Shown piece by piece: positions 16,325 through 26,177 of a stretch of DNA of 64,000 nt (the stretch's first letter is position 1; each line of letters opens with the position of its first letter). A program made the translations under genes and the position numbers. This DNA comes from Flammeovirgaceae bacterium UBA2786 (GTDB lineage Bacteria; Bacteroidota; Bacteroidia; Cytophagales; Cyclobacteriaceae). The stretch is taken from the NCBI GenBank assembly GCA_002352225.1, contig DEIA01000031.1, forward strand, positions 1 through 64,000, given 5' to 3'. The notes beneath the pieces are model-generated. The model did no database searches. It was not told the origin of the DNA and saw only the letters and a program-made list of their open reading frames with translations.

Positions 16325-17254
16325 TTATCCAAGCTTATCCAACACGTCCATTACTTCTTTTACGTGCTTGCGACTGGTTTCCATTAAGGCCTTTTCATCG
16401 TTATTTAAATCCAGCTCAATAATTTTTTCAACACCATTTTTACCTAAGATTACCGGAACACCCAGGTAGCAATCCTTAATTCCATACTCGCCATCTAAAC
16501 GAATGCAAACCGGAAGTACACGCTTTTGATCGCGTACAATCGCCTCCACCATTTGTGCTGCCGCAGAACCGGGTGCATACCAGGCCGAAGTACCCATTAA
16601 CTTAACCAACTCTCCGCCACCTACTTTGGTGCGTTCAATAATAGCATTCAGTTTGTCTTTGCTGATCAACTCCGTTACCGGGATACCACCCACAGTAGTA
16701 TAGCGTGGCAGGGGAACCATTGTATCGCCATGGCCACCCAGCAACATGGCCTGTATATCTTTTGGAGAAACGTTTAAGGCTTCGGCCAGGAATGCCCGAT
16801 AACGCGCTGTATCCAGAATACCAGCCATACCCATTACGCGGGTGCGGGGTAGTTTTGAAGTAATATGCGCCTGGTAGGTCATCACATCCAACGGGTTCGA
16901 TACTACTATAATAATCGCGTTAGGCGAATGCTTAACTACATTTTCCGTTACCGACTTCACAATTCCGGCATTGGTTGAAATTAAGTCATCGCGGGTCATA
17001 CCCGGCTTGCGCGGAAGCCCCGAGGTAATAACCACTACTTCAGACCCAGCTGTTTTAGCATAATCGTTTGTAGAGCCAATGGTACGGGTATCGTACAAAT
17101 CGATGGGAGCCTTTTGCCAGATGTCCAGCGCTTTGCCTTCTGCAAAACCTTCACGTATATCTACCAACACAACTTCATTTGCAATTTCCTTGTAGGCCAG
17201 TACATCGGCACAAGTGGCGCCCACATTGCCGGCACCTACCACAGTTATCTTCAT
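16325..17254 (-). CDS. mdh: Malate dehydrogenase
   Basis: The 309-aa enzyme oxidises malate to oxaloacetate with NAD in the TCA cycle. It shows the NAD-binding GAGNVGA motif at the N-terminus and ITSGLPRKPGMTRDDL with the substrate Arg residues (~80-90). VSNPLDVMTY and the catalytic LLGGHGDTMVPLP (His ~174) follow. It belongs to the LDH-like malate dehydrogenase group found in Bacteroidota. The length and start (ATG at 17254) are standard. The TPM-domain gene follows after three bases. Confidence 0.95.
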   Translation of the reverse strand: MKITVVGAGNVGATCADVLAYKEIANEVVLVDIREGFAEGKALDIWQKAPIDLYDTRTIGSTNDYAKTAGSEVVVITSGLPRKPGMTRDDLISTNAGIVKSVTENVVKHSPNAIIIVVSNPLDVMTYQAHITSKLPRTRVMGMAGILDTARYRAFLAEALNVSPKDIQAMLLGGHGDTMVPLPRYTTVGGIPVTELISKDKLNAIIERTKVGGGELVKLMGTSAWYAPGSAAAQMVEAIVRDQKRVLPVCIRLDGEYGIKDCYLGVPVILGKNGVEKIIELDLNNDEKALMETSRKHVKEVMDVLDKLG

Positions 17255-17322
17255 AAGTATATTTTTTATCGTTAAAATCCGGGGCGCAAGTTAAAACTCA
17301 ATCCTACAAAAGAAAAGGCAAA

Positions 17323-18633
17323 CTAAGATTGTATTACCTGAAATCGGGCTGCCTGACGGGTGATTTTTGTCAGCTTATACCGGTCGTCAATCCGGTACCC
17401 CACAATCCACACTATTTCCCCATTGCTTTCCAGTACAGTTACACCGCTTTTAAGCGTAACGGGCACCTTCTCATCAATCAGGAAATCGCTCACTTTTTTA
17501 TGCTGACTCATTCCTAACGGAACAAAAGAATCGCCTGCCTGCCACACACGCCAGATTAAAGTGGGGGCAAGTTTTTCAAGGTCTAATACGGCTATTGTCA
17601 GTTCGCGGGTAATCTGGGGTAAAACCGGAACCTCTATCTCCATTTCAAACAAACCCAACTTGTGTTTTCCTGAAACAAGTGGAACAGAAACAAATGGGAG
17701 CTTTTCCGTTAGTTCTGTAATCAGAAGCACTTCCCGATCTACTGCAAGACAATGCGTAGAACTATAAAAAACCTTTCCCGGTTGGCCTGGTGCTGCCATC
17801 ATTATTGCCTCCGTTTGTTCCCGGTTAAAACCATACCTGCGAATGGTACGCCAAAGCCGACTTGCATCTGTTGTGTGAAGTAACCCCGCCTTTTGGATTT
17901 TGATGGTATTACCTGCCTCAACATACCGTAACCGCCATTGTTGCACATCATCATTAAGTATTTCAGCGTCATTTTTGAGCTTCGCTATCATTGCGGTAAA
18001 GCTCTGCTCCAATGCCGGGTTAATTTTTTGTAATTCCGGAATAATTTTGTGGCGAATCAGATTGCGTTGGTAGGCATCCGTCTGATTACTGCTATCCTCG
18101 CGCCATACTATATCGTTTTCAGCAGCATAATTCTCTATCTCTCTTCGGGTGGCAAACATCAACGGCCTAAAACGATTACCCGAAAGCGATGGAATACCAA
18201 TTAACCCCTCTAATCCTGAGCCTCGCGCCAGATTAAGTAAAGCCGTTTCAAGAGAATCATTTAAATGATGAGCAGTGGCCACAAATTGAAACTGATGTGA
18301 CACTATCAACTCATTGAACCATTGGTAGCGAAGTTCACGCGCAGCCATTTGTATCGAAAGACCGTGCGCAGTGGCATAATTCTTGGTTTCGAAGGGAGTT
18401 GTATAGAAAATAACCTGATGATTTTTACACCAATCTTGTACAAACAACTCATCGCCATCCGACTCAGCGCCCCTCAATTTAAAATTTGCATGTGCAACTG
18501 CTACCGTAAACTTGAGTTCATGAAACAAATGCAGCATAACCATAGAATCCAACCCGCCACTTACCGCAAGCAAAATTTTTGTCTGCGTGGATATGCTGTG
18601 CTGCTGCAAATATTCAAGAAAGCGTTGCTTCAC
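17323..18633 (-). CDS. tilS: tRNA(Ile)-lysidine synthetase
   Basis: The 436-aa enzyme attaches lysine to C34 of the CAU-anticodon tRNA-Ile so that it reads AUA. The PP-loop signature LLAVSGGLDSMVML is at residues ~22-35, with HHLNDSLETALLNL and RGSGLEGLIGI further on. The C-terminal TilS_C domain is visible (RVWQAGDSFVPLGMSQHKKV, DFLIDEKVP). The start is a GTG at 18633. It is divergent from the OstA-like gene with only 35 bases between, so the promoters must overlap the coding ends. Confidence 0.94.
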   Translation of the reverse strand: MKQRFLEYLQQHSISTQTKILLAVSGGLDSMVMLHLFHELKFTVAVAHANFKLRGAESDGDELFVQDWCKNHQVIFYTTPFETKNYATAHGLSIQMAARELRYQWFNELIVSHQFQFVATAHHLNDSLETALLNLARGSGLEGLIGIPSLSGNRFRPLMFATRREIENYAAENDIVWREDSSNQTDAYQRNLIRHKIIPELQKINPALEQSFTAMIAKLKNDAEILNDDVQQWRLRYVEAGNTIKIQKAGLLHTTDASRLWRTIRRYGFNREQTEAIMMAAPGQPGKVFYSSTHCLAVDREVLLITELTEKLPFVSVPLVSGKHKLGLFEMEIEVPVLPQITRELTIAVLDLEKLAPTLIWRVWQAGDSFVPLGMSQHKKVSDFLIDEKVPVTLKSGVTVLESNGEIVWIVGYRIDDRYKLTKITRQAARFQVIQS

Positions 18634-18655
18634 AAAGCCAAAGATAACTTTTCTC

Positions 18656-18663
18656 TATTTTTG
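18656..18663 (+). promoter_or_regulatory. -7 box upstream of the OstA-like gene
   Basis: TATTTTTG matches TAnnTTTG and ends five bases before the ATG at 18669, suggesting a leaderless transcript. It lies in the 35-bp divergent gap with tilS. Confidence 0.4.
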
Positions 18664-18668
18664 ACCCG

Positions 18669-20219
18669 ATGATACGCCTCGTATTCCTTATTGTTTTTGT
18701 TTTAACCACGCAACTTTCTATAGCACAAAGGCAGGTAAAACTCAAAAAAGCCGACAATCTGTTTGGTGCTATTAAAGACGGTGAGCGCTTTGACCGGGTA
18801 ATCGGCAATGTAATTTTTGTTCAGAATAACACTACCATTTATTGCGACTCGGCCCACTTCTTTAAAAAGAAAAACTGGGTTGAGGCATTCGGTAACATTC
18901 ATATTACCGATGGCGATTCGGTTGATGTAGTATCGCACAGTCTTAGTTACGATGGCAATAAACGAATAGCACATCTTCGCAAAAACGTAGTGTTCACCAA
19001 AAAAGGTATTGCCACCTTATATACCGACTTTCTCGATTACGATCGCCCAAAAAGCGAAGCACGTTACTTTAACGGTGGCCGGCTGGTTGACTCTGCCAAC
19101 GTATTAACCAGTAAAAAAGGATATTACGATATCCGTAGTAATCTGGCTTCGTTTAAAACTGAGGTAAAAGGTAAAAACCCCGATTACACGTTGGAGTCAG
19201 ACACCCTTCAATACAACTCAACCACCAAGATTATTTACTTCCGCGATCACACAACCGTAACCGATAAAGACGGCAGCACAGCTGTATATAAAAGTGGTTT
19301 TTACAACACTAACCTAAAGGCTTCAGCCCTTACGCTTGGCCAGATAGAAACAGCCGAATACAAAATTAAAGGCGATGAATACCAGCTTGATGATGTGCGT
19401 AAACGCTATCGGGCAAAGGGCCGTGTAATTATGACTTCCAAAGAAGAAAATATGCTGATTTTTGGTGATGATAGCTTTTACGATAAACAACTCGGCATTT
19501 CAAAAGTGTATGGTAATGCTTTTGTGGCTAAGATTGGCGATGACCTGGATACCTTGTTTATAACAGCCGATACGCTGGTTTCCATCGAAAGTAAGGATCC
19601 TAAAAAGAAGAGATTGCTGGCCTATAATCAGGTTAAGATTTATAAAAAAGATATGCAAGGCGTAGCCGATTCGCTGGCTTATATAGCCATTGACTCTACG
19701 TTGCATATGTACACCCAACCTATTTTATGGAATAATGAAAACCAGATGACAGCCGATTCGATTTACATGGTTATGAAAAATAAAAACATTGACCGCCTTT
19801 ACATGATCGCTAACTCATTTGTGGCTTCGCAAGACTCACTCCGGAATTTTAACCAGATAAAAGGCCGCAAAATGACTGCCCATTTTAGCGGTAGCTTAAT
19901 CAAATATGTAACCGTGTCTGGAAATGGCGAGAGTATATACCATGCCTTGCAGGAAAAAGAGGTAGAGACAGATAAAGGTAAATTTTTGATTACCTACACT
20001 ACCGGCATGAATAAAATGATCTGCAGTAATATGCGGATTAATTTCTTAGAGGGCAGGGTTAATAATGTGAGTGCTTACGTACAGCCCGATGCTACCTTTA
20101 CCCCTCCCCACGAAATCAAGGATTCAGACCGGCTTCTGAAGGGCTTTGACTGGAAGGGAAAACTTCGCCCCGCCCGCAAGGATGTGGTAAAGCGCCCGCC
20201 AAACGAAACCAACCCATAA
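18669..20219 (+). CDS. OstA-like (LptA/LptD N-terminal type) envelope protein
   Basis: The 516-aa product has a signal peptide (IRLVFLIVFVLTTQLSIAQ) and repeated beta-jellyroll OstA units, seen as periodic 'D(S/T)...Y....GNV' patterns. Examples are NVIFVQNNTTIYCDSAHFFK, DSVDVVSHSLSYDGNKR and ATLYTDFLDYDRPKSEARY. This is the Bacteroidota OstA-like family, thought to act in lipopolysaccharide transport across the periplasm together with LptD. The length is typical. It is followed after ~90 bases by a T9SS-sorted protein. Confidence 0.85.
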   Translation: MIRLVFLIVFVLTTQLSIAQRQVKLKKADNLFGAIKDGERFDRVIGNVIFVQNNTTIYCDSAHFFKKKNWVEAFGNIHITDGDSVDVVSHSLSYDGNKRIAHLRKNVVFTKKGIATLYTDFLDYDRPKSEARYFNGGRLVDSANVLTSKKGYYDIRSNLASFKTEVKGKNPDYTLESDTLQYNSTTKIIYFRDHTTVTDKDGSTAVYKSGFYNTNLKASALTLGQIETAEYKIKGDEYQLDDVRKRYRAKGRVIMTSKEENMLIFGDDSFYDKQLGISKVYGNAFVAKIGDDLDTLFITADTLVSIESKDPKKKRLLAYNQVKIYKKDMQGVADSLAYIAIDSTLHMYTQPILWNNENQMTADSIYMVMKNKNIDRLYMIANSFVASQDSLRNFNQIKGRKMTAHFSGSLIKYVTVSGNGESIYHALQEKEVETDKGKFLITYTTGMNKMICSNMRINFLEGRVNNVSAYVQPDATFTPPHEIKDSDRLLKGFDWKGKLRPARKDVVKRPPNETNP

Positions 20220-20310
20220 ATAATTGCTCCTGGCCATAATTTTTTTTCACAATCGATAGGGAAAGGCCCGTATTTATAATACCTTTTCAATCGAATTAGT
20301 GTGTTTACCT

Positions 20311-21015
20311 ATGAAAGTGTGGGGCCTCATCTGTTTCTTTACGATGGTCAGCCTTGTGGCGATGGGCCGGCAATTTCAACTGCCCGAAATTCAGGAAACC
20401 TATCAAACCAACATAGGCGAAACCATCCGAATCCCCATCAAGATTACCAATCAATCAGACAAACCTCTATTTTATATTATCCGTAAGGCCCAATCCGATC
20501 TGGGCGAAAGCCAGAAGGGTTATTTCTGCCTGGATAAAAACTGCCTTGATACAGGTATATCAGAGTTTTCTAAACGGATTGAACCCGGTGAAACCATTCA
20601 ACAACTGGCTTTTGTACTTGAAAGTGGCCTTATTGCAAGCCAGCATGCCATCAAATTTCAGATTTTTCCAAAAGGAAACCAGACCGAAATGCAAGAGTAC
20701 ACGGTATACATTAATGTGCATGAACGTACCGAAAAACCAGTCCTGTTTCATTCCAAAGACATAACCATACAAGATGTTTACCCCAACCCGGTGCAGGATT
20801 ACGCCTATATCGATTATCGAATACATAACGAGAATACGAAAGCCAAACTCACCATCCATAATATTCTGGGTAAACCGATGGATGAGGTTGAATTACCAAC
20901 TTCCGAAACCCGTATAAAACTTCAAACCGAAGAGTTTACTTCAGGTATTTATTTTTACACACTTTACCTCGATAACAACGGAGTGCTTACCCGGAAACTT
21001 ATTATCAGAAAATAA
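20311..21015 (+). CDS. Type IX secretion cargo with C-terminal sorting domain
   Basis: The start at ATG 20311 (MKVWGLICFFTMVSLVAMG) gives a proper signal peptide; the in-frame GTG at 20299 only adds four residues. The 234-aa product has a beta-sandwich-like N-terminal region (IRIPIKITNQSDKPLFYIIR). It ends in a classic T9SS type A sorting domain (~155-234): DVYPNPVQDYAYIDY, AKLTIHNILGKPMDEVELP, GIYFYTLYLDNNGVLTRKLI. It is therefore predicted to be secreted or surface-attached by the type IX system. No enzymatic motif is visible. Confidence 0.85.
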   Translation: MKVWGLICFFTMVSLVAMGRQFQLPEIQETYQTNIGETIRIPIKITNQSDKPLFYIIRKAQSDLGESQKGYFCLDKNCLDTGISEFSKRIEPGETIQQLAFVLESGLIASQHAIKFQIFPKGNQTEMQEYTVYINVHERTEKPVLFHSKDITIQDVYPNPVQDYAYIDYRIHNENTKAKLTIHNILGKPMDEVELPTSETRIKLQTEEFTSGIYFYTLYLDNNGVLTRKLIIRK

Positions 21016-21051
21016 GCCGTACGTTCTGGCGTTCTATCAAAAAAAACCAAA

Positions 21052-21081
21052 TTGCTATTTAGTTGCCCTGTAGTATATTTG
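21052..21081 (+). promoter_or_regulatory. Promoter of the bamD-rpoZ-coaBC operon
   Basis: TTG at 21052-21054, a 19-base spacer and TATATTTG at 21074-21081 match the Bacteroidota sigma-ABfr consensus (TTG, N19, TAnnTTTG). The predicted start of transcription is ~50 bases before the bamD ATG. Confidence 0.7.
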
Positions 21082-21138
21082 CAGGCTTAAATAGGCTCAA
21101 AGCCCGAAATTTTAGAGATTTTGAAACTCCTGCAGTCG

Positions 21139-21948
21139 ATGTTAAGAAAAAATCTGTTCGCCCTAGCCGCCCTTGCGCTGATAGCTGTTGGTTGCAGTAA
21201 ATTCAGACGAATTGAAAAGAGCGAAGATTGGCGCGTAAAATACGAAGCAGGTTTAAACTATTATGCTAAAAAAGATTATTACAGGGCCTCAATCCTGTTC
21301 GAATCAATATTACCTATTGTAAGAGGTTTGCCCGAAGGCGAAAAAGTAGAATTTAATCTTGCCTATTGCCAGTACCATGAAAAACTGTATTTATTGGCTT
21401 CCGATCAGTTTAAAACCTTTTACGAAACATATGGACGCAGTAGCTTAGCCGAAGAGGCTTCTTTTATGTATGCGTATTGTCTGTATGCCTCATCACCCGA
21501 CTCAAATAAAGATCAGCAAAGCAGCATAGAAGCAATGAATGCTATGCAGAATTTTCTGAACCGTTATCCGGGTAGCCAATTCCTTAATCAGGCTGTTGAT
21601 GTAATTACAGTAAGTCAGCAAAAACTAGAGCAGAAAGGGTTTGATAACGCAAGACATTATTTGAAACTAAAAATGTACGAGGCAGCAGTAATCTCGTTAG
21701 ATAACTTTAAGAAGAACTTCCCCGATTCGAAATTTCTGGAGGAAAGTGCATACCTGAAAGTGCAGGCTGAATTTGAATTAGCTTCCATCAGTATTGTTTC
21801 CAAGCAATTAGAACGGTTCAATACCACGTTAGACTATTACAAAGAACTGGTAGATAATTTTCCGAACAGTACCTTTCTGAAAGATGCTGAACGCTACTAT
21901 ACACAAAGTTTAGAACGAGTAAATAAATTAAAAAACAATAAAATTTAA
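21139..21948 (+). CDS. bamD: Outer membrane protein assembly factor BamD
   Basis: The start is taken at the ATG at 21139 (MLRKNLFALAALALIAVGCS), which gives a clean lipoprotein signal with lipobox AVGC. The TTG at 21121 is an alternative. The 269-aa mature lipoprotein has five TPR-like repeats (YEAGLNYYAKKDYYRASILF, EKVEFNLAYCQYHEKLYLLA, FLEESAYLKVQAEFELASIS), as in YfiO/BamD. It works with BamA to insert beta-barrel proteins in the outer membrane. It is first in an operon with the RNA polymerase omega-like gene four bases downstream. Confidence 0.9.
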   Translation: MLRKNLFALAALALIAVGCSKFRRIEKSEDWRVKYEAGLNYYAKKDYYRASILFESILPIVRGLPEGEKVEFNLAYCQYHEKLYLLASDQFKTFYETYGRSSLAEEASFMYAYCLYASSPDSNKDQQSSIEAMNAMQNFLNRYPGSQFLNQAVDVITVSQQKLEQKGFDNARHYLKLKMYEAAVISLDNFKKNFPDSKFLEESAYLKVQAEFELASISIVSKQLERFNTTLDYYKELVDNFPNSTFLKDAERYYTQSLERVNKLKNNKI

Positions 21949-21952
21949 TCAT

Positions 21953-22282
21953 ATGGCTACTCAACCTTCTATTGTTACACGCGACATAGATAAAATCGCA
22001 GCACCAACCGGAAACTTATATGAATCGGTTGTAGTGATTTCGAAGCGCGCCCGTCAGATTGCCGTTAATCTGAAAGAAGAGCTTAATAACAAACTTGCCG
22101 AGTTTGCTACCACTGTAGATAACCTGGAAGAAGTATTTGAAAATCGTGAGCAAATTGAAATCTCTCGTTACTACGAGCGCATGCCTAAGCCTACCAGCAC
22201 TGCTATTGAGGAGTTTCTGGAAGGAAAACTGAACTACCGCCTGCGCACAGCCGAAACTGAAGCCGAGGTAAAAGCTGAGTAA
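21953..22282 (+). CDS. rpoZ: RNA polymerase omega/Rpb6-like subunit
   Basis: The 109-aa protein matches the Bacteroidota form of the omega subunit. It has SIVTRDIDKIAAPTGNLYES, VVVISKRARQIAVNLKEELN (the conserved helix with the R-A-R-Q-I motif) and a tail MPKPTSTAIEEFLEGKLNYR. It helps RNA polymerase assembly. It sits between bamD and coaBC; its stop overlaps the coaBC start (TAATG). Confidence 0.88.
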   Translation: MATQPSIVTRDIDKIAAPTGNLYESVVVISKRARQIAVNLKEELNNKLAEFATTVDNLEEVFENREQIEISRYYERMPKPTSTAIEEFLEGKLNYRLRTAETEAEVKAE

Positions 22283-23478
22283 TGCCGCTTGCCGGAAAGA
22301 AAATTCTGCTGGGTGTATGCGGCAGTATTGCCGCGTACAAATCAGCCTTGCTTATCCGGTTATTGGTTAAAAACGGGGCCGAGATAAAAGTTATTATGAC
22401 GGCTTCCGCCCATGACTTTATCACTCCCCTCACACTCTCTACACTTTCAAAAAATCCGGTTCTTACTCAGTTCACCAAAGACCAAACAGGCGAATGGAAT
22501 AACCATGTTGAGCTGGGCCTTTGGGCCGATGCCCTGGTACTTGCACCCGCCAGCGCCAACACACTGGCAAAAATGGCTAATGGAATTTGTGACTCCCTAT
22601 TGCTGGCCACTTACCTTTCTGCACGATGCCCGGTTTTCTTTGCCCCGGCTATGGATTTGGATATGTGGAAGCACCCCGCCACACAAAGCAATCTCCAAAA
22701 ATTAATCACTAACGGTAATAAATTAATAGAACCCTCTCATGGCGAATTAGCCAGTGGTTTGGTGGGAACAGGTCGCATGGCTGAACCCGAACAGATTTTA
22801 GAGACGTTGCATTCTTTTTTTAAACCCGGAAAACTTAGCGGAAAAAAAGCACTGGTAACAGCCGGCCCCACGTATGAAGCTTTAGATCCTGTTCGGTTTA
22901 TCGGCAACCATAGCTCCGGCAAAATGGGTTTTGCTATTGCTGAAGAACTTTATTTACAAGGTGCTGAGGTAACATTAGTTTCGGGCCCTACCCATTTGGC
23001 CGATCCTGCCGGAGTACATGTAATACGTGTAAATTCTGCAGAGGAAATGTTTATGGCCAGTCAGCAACATTTCGCACATTCTGATATTACCATTTTTGCC
23101 GCTGCCGTTGCTGATTATAAGCCAGCCATTAAGGCAGATCAAAAAATTAAAAAAGGAAGCGCCCCAATGGTTATCGAATTAGTAAAGACCTACGATATTG
23201 CTGCGGAACTTGGGAAGCAAAAAAAACCAGGACAAATTACAGTAGGTTTCGCGCTGGAAACTGAAAACGAACGCACCAATGCGCAATCAAAACTAAAGAA
23301 CAAAAACTTCGATCTGATTATACTCAACTCATTAAACGATGCCGGAGCCGGATTTGGGCACGACACCAACAAAATTTCGGTGCTGAGCCCGGCAGGATTT
23401 AAAGATTTTAATCTTAAATCGAAAAAAGAAGTTGCAGCCGATATCGTTACAACTATAATCGAATATGCTTATGCGTAA
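22282..23478 (+). CDS. coaBC: Bifunctional phosphopantothenoylcysteine decarboxylase/synthetase CoaBC
   Basis: The 398-aa fusion enzyme carries out two steps of coenzyme A synthesis. The N-terminal flavoprotein CoaC domain (1-~180) has GVCGSIAAYKSALLIRLL, the catalytic His in WNNHVELGLWADALVLAPAS and the PAMDLDMW loop. The CoaB domain (~185-398) has VTAGPTYEALDPVRFIGNHS and a late FALETENERT with NLKSKKEVAADI. The gene is translationally coupled to rpoZ and overlaps the DUF4835 gene by 14 bases. Confidence 0.95.
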   Translation: MPLAGKKILLGVCGSIAAYKSALLIRLLVKNGAEIKVIMTASAHDFITPLTLSTLSKNPVLTQFTKDQTGEWNNHVELGLWADALVLAPASANTLAKMANGICDSLLLATYLSARCPVFFAPAMDLDMWKHPATQSNLQKLITNGNKLIEPSHGELASGLVGTGRMAEPEQILETLHSFFKPGKLSGKKALVTAGPTYEALDPVRFIGNHSSGKMGFAIAEELYLQGAEVTLVSGPTHLADPAGVHVIRVNSAEEMFMASQQHFAHSDITIFAAAVADYKPAIKADQKIKKGSAPMVIELVKTYDIAAELGKQKKPGQITVGFALETENERTNAQSKLKNKNFDLIILNSLNDAGAGFGHDTNKISVLSPAGFKDFNLKSKKEVAADIVTTIIEYAYA

Positions 23479-24361
23479 TCTTGTATTTGTTCTGATCCTT
23501 GTTTTCGGCCACCCTGCAGTTGGTCAGGAATTATTTTTTAAGGTTACTGTAAATGCTGATCAGATTCAAACTACCGACCGGGCAGTGTTTAAAGATATGG
23601 AACGGGCCTTTGCCAACTTTCTTAATACACGGAAATGGACTAATGATTCATATAAGAATCATGAGAAAATAAATTGTTCGCTTTTTCTCAACATAAGCAA
23701 GATGCCTTCCATTGGAAGTTTTGTGGCCAATGCTCAGATTACTGCGGCCCGCCCGGTGTATAACGGCAACTATGAAAGTGTACTCCTTAATTTTGCTGAC
23801 AGAGAATGGGAATTTGAATACATTGAATCGCTACCGTTAGAATATAATGACAACACATATATTTCAAATCTTACCTCTATGCTTGCATTTTATGCATACG
23901 TGGTATTGGCGGCCGACTATGATTCGTTTAGTGAACTAGGGGGTAACCCCTTTGTTCAACGAGCGTTGCAGGTAGTTAATAATGCACAGTCAACCAGCCA
24001 GGCAGGCTGGGCTGCATTGGGTAATCCCAGAAACCGGTATGCCCTGGTCGAAAATCTAAACAATCCGCAAATGGTTGATTTGCGTAAAGACAGCTATCGG
24101 TACCACCGGTTAGCATTAGATACATTCGATAAAAACCCGGATCAAAGCCGTGAAATAATACTGGAAGTATTAAAAAATATTAAAAAAGTGTGGACCATTT
24201 ACCCCAACGCCATTTCGGTTATTTCCTTTTTTGATGCGAAATCGAACGAACTGGTTAATGTGTTTTCGCAGGGTAATCTTAATCTACGCAGGGAAGCCTT
24301 CGATATTCTTACCTCCATCGACCCAAAGCGAAACATTTACCAAAAAATCATTACCAACTAA
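23465..24361 (+). CDS. DUF4835 family secreted protein (PorD-like)
   Basis: The 298-aa product has a signal peptide (NLVFVLILVFGHPAVGQELF) and typical family blocks. These are VTVNADQIQTTDRAVFKDME, AFANFLNTRKWTNDSY, FADREWEFEY and FYAYVVLAADYDSFSELGGN. The last block, IISFFDAK-like 'VISFFDAKSNELVNVFSQGN', fits the C-terminal domain. DUF4835 proteins are found widely in Bacteroidota beside coaBC and recN and have been linked to type IX secretion/gliding (PorD). I take that link from memory and hold it loosely. It overlaps coaBC by 14 bases. Confidence 0.85.
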   Translation: MLMRNLVFVLILVFGHPAVGQELFFKVTVNADQIQTTDRAVFKDMERAFANFLNTRKWTNDSYKNHEKINCSLFLNISKMPSIGSFVANAQITAARPVYNGNYESVLLNFADREWEFEYIESLPLEYNDNTYISNLTSMLAFYAYVVLAADYDSFSELGGNPFVQRALQVVNNAQSTSQAGWAALGNPRNRYALVENLNNPQMVDLRKDSYRYHRLALDTFDKNPDQSREIILEVLKNIKKVWTIYPNAISVISFFDAKSNELVNVFSQGNLNLRREAFDILTSIDPKRNIYQKIITN

Positions 24362-24401
24362 TACGTTTGTCGGGGTTGAGTTTTTATTTTAGCACTTTAC
24401 C

Positions 24402-26054
24402 ATGCTCACCCATCTCACCATAAAAAATTACGCACTCATTAAACACCTGGAGCTTTCGCCTGCCAGTGGGTTGAATGCGATTACAGGCGAAACCGGGGCT
24501 GGTAAATCAATCTTGCTGGGTGCAATTGGTTTGTTACTGGGTAATCGTGCCGATACCAAATCCCTTTGGGATGAAGGTGAGAAATGTGTTACCGAGGGCA
24601 TATTTTCTGTGCAGGATTATGGTTTAGAAAAACTCTTTGCTGAGGAAAACCTGGACTATGATACACAAGCTGTTTTGCGCAGAGAAATTGCTCCTAACGG
24701 AAAAAGCCGGGCTTTTATTAACGATACTCCCGTTACACTTGATGTGATGCGAAAGATCGGCTCGCGCTTGATGGATGTTCATTCACAGCACGAGACTTTA
24801 GAGTTGGGCTCAAAAAAATTCCAACTGGAGTTAATTGACTCCTTTGCCGGTAATGCAGACTTGCGAAAGAATTACAGCGGTAGCTGGAGTGAATATCAGA
24901 ATGCCGTTACTGCCTTTCAGCAATTGCAAACAGAGAGTACACAACTCAAAAAAGAATCTGACTTTGTTAAGTTTCAGTTGGAAGAACTTACTAAAGCTAA
25001 CCTGATTGAAGGCGAACTTGAAAAATTAGAGGCTGAGTTAAAGATTGCAGAACACACTGAAGAAATTAAAAGCAATCTCAACGCAGCATTGCAACAACTT
25101 TCGCAAGCTGATTTTTCAATTACCACAGGATTGGTAACCGTACGCAACCAGTTACAAGCTATTGCATCCTACTCCATTACCTATCAAGATTTATTGCAAC
25201 GCATTGAAAGTACACGCATTGAATTAAATGACATTGCTTCGGAACTGGAACAAGCCGAAGAAAAAGTTGAATTTGATCCTAAGCGGACTGAAGAGGTCAA
25301 AGATCGCGTAAGCACCATTTATCAGTTACAGCATAAACATCAATCCAAAACGGTAGCTGATCTTATTAGCTTGCGCAATTCACTACAAGAGCAAGCCAAC
25401 AAAACCAATAATCTGGATGCATTACTAAAAGAAGCTTCCATAAAGGTGGACAAATCCACCAAGCAACTTAACCAGGATGCAACTGTATTAAGTCAAAGTC
25501 GACAAAAAACTTTTGCAACGCTTGCCAAACAATTGGTGAAGTTGCTGAAAGAACTTGGTATTGCGGATGCCGCCTTGTCAATCGATCATCAGGTTATTGA
25601 GCCCGGTGTCCGCGGCATTGATGCTATTGAAATACTCTTTAGTGCTAACAAAGGCATGGCCCCTAAACCGCTGACACAAGTTGCTTCGGGCGGAGAGTTT
25701 TCGCGGGTAATGTTTAGTATTAAATATGTAATGGCCGGACGCACCGCATTGCCTACATTAATTCTGGATGAAATCGACACCGGAATTTCGGGCGAGATTG
25801 CCATTCAGATGGGCAATAGAATGAAAGAAATGTCGGCCCGGCATCAGGTAATTGCCATTAGTCACTTACCCCAAATTGCTGCTAAGGCCGAATCTCATTT
25901 TTTTGTTTATAAAGAAAACAAAAGCAATCGTACGGTTACGGCAATCAGAGAACTAAGCCCGGAAGAGCGAATAACTGAGATTGCCAAAATGATTGGAGGC
26001 GCCATTCCATCAACTCTTGCCCTGCAAAATGCAAGGGAATTACTCAATTCTTAG
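24402..26054 (+). CDS. recN: DNA repair protein RecN
   Basis: The 550-aa SMC-like ATPase acts in double-strand-break repair. The N-terminus has LTIKNYALIKHLEL and Walker A GETGAGKSILLGA (~30-42). A central coiled-coil spans ~150-390. The C-terminus has the signature ASGGEFSRVMFSIKYVMAG and Walker B LPTLILDEIDTGISGE, followed by the D-loop and switch His (VIAISHLPQIAAKAE). Full length. It follows the DUF4835 gene after 40 bases. Confidence 0.95.
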   Translation: MLTHLTIKNYALIKHLELSPASGLNAITGETGAGKSILLGAIGLLLGNRADTKSLWDEGEKCVTEGIFSVQDYGLEKLFAEENLDYDTQAVLRREIAPNGKSRAFINDTPVTLDVMRKIGSRLMDVHSQHETLELGSKKFQLELIDSFAGNADLRKNYSGSWSEYQNAVTAFQQLQTESTQLKKESDFVKFQLEELTKANLIEGELEKLEAELKIAEHTEEIKSNLNAALQQLSQADFSITTGLVTVRNQLQAIASYSITYQDLLQRIESTRIELNDIASELEQAEEKVEFDPKRTEEVKDRVSTIYQLQHKHQSKTVADLISLRNSLQEQANKTNNLDALLKEASIKVDKSTKQLNQDATVLSQSRQKTFATLAKQLVKLLKELGIADAALSIDHQVIEPGVRGIDAIEILFSANKGMAPKPLTQVASGGEFSRVMFSIKYVMAGRTALPTLILDEIDTGISGEIAIQMGNRMKEMSARHQVIAISHLPQIAAKAESHFFVYKENKSNRTVTAIRELSPEERITEIAKMIGGAIPSTLALQNARELLNS

Positions 26055-26177
26055 CCTACCCAACTGGCTTATAGGTTTGAAAACTTCAGATTAATTTCTA
26101 TTTTGGACATGGATGAGGCCCCGTACAACGGTTTTCCTCGTTTTAATCAAGATTCACTACTTAATTATTGCAGTATT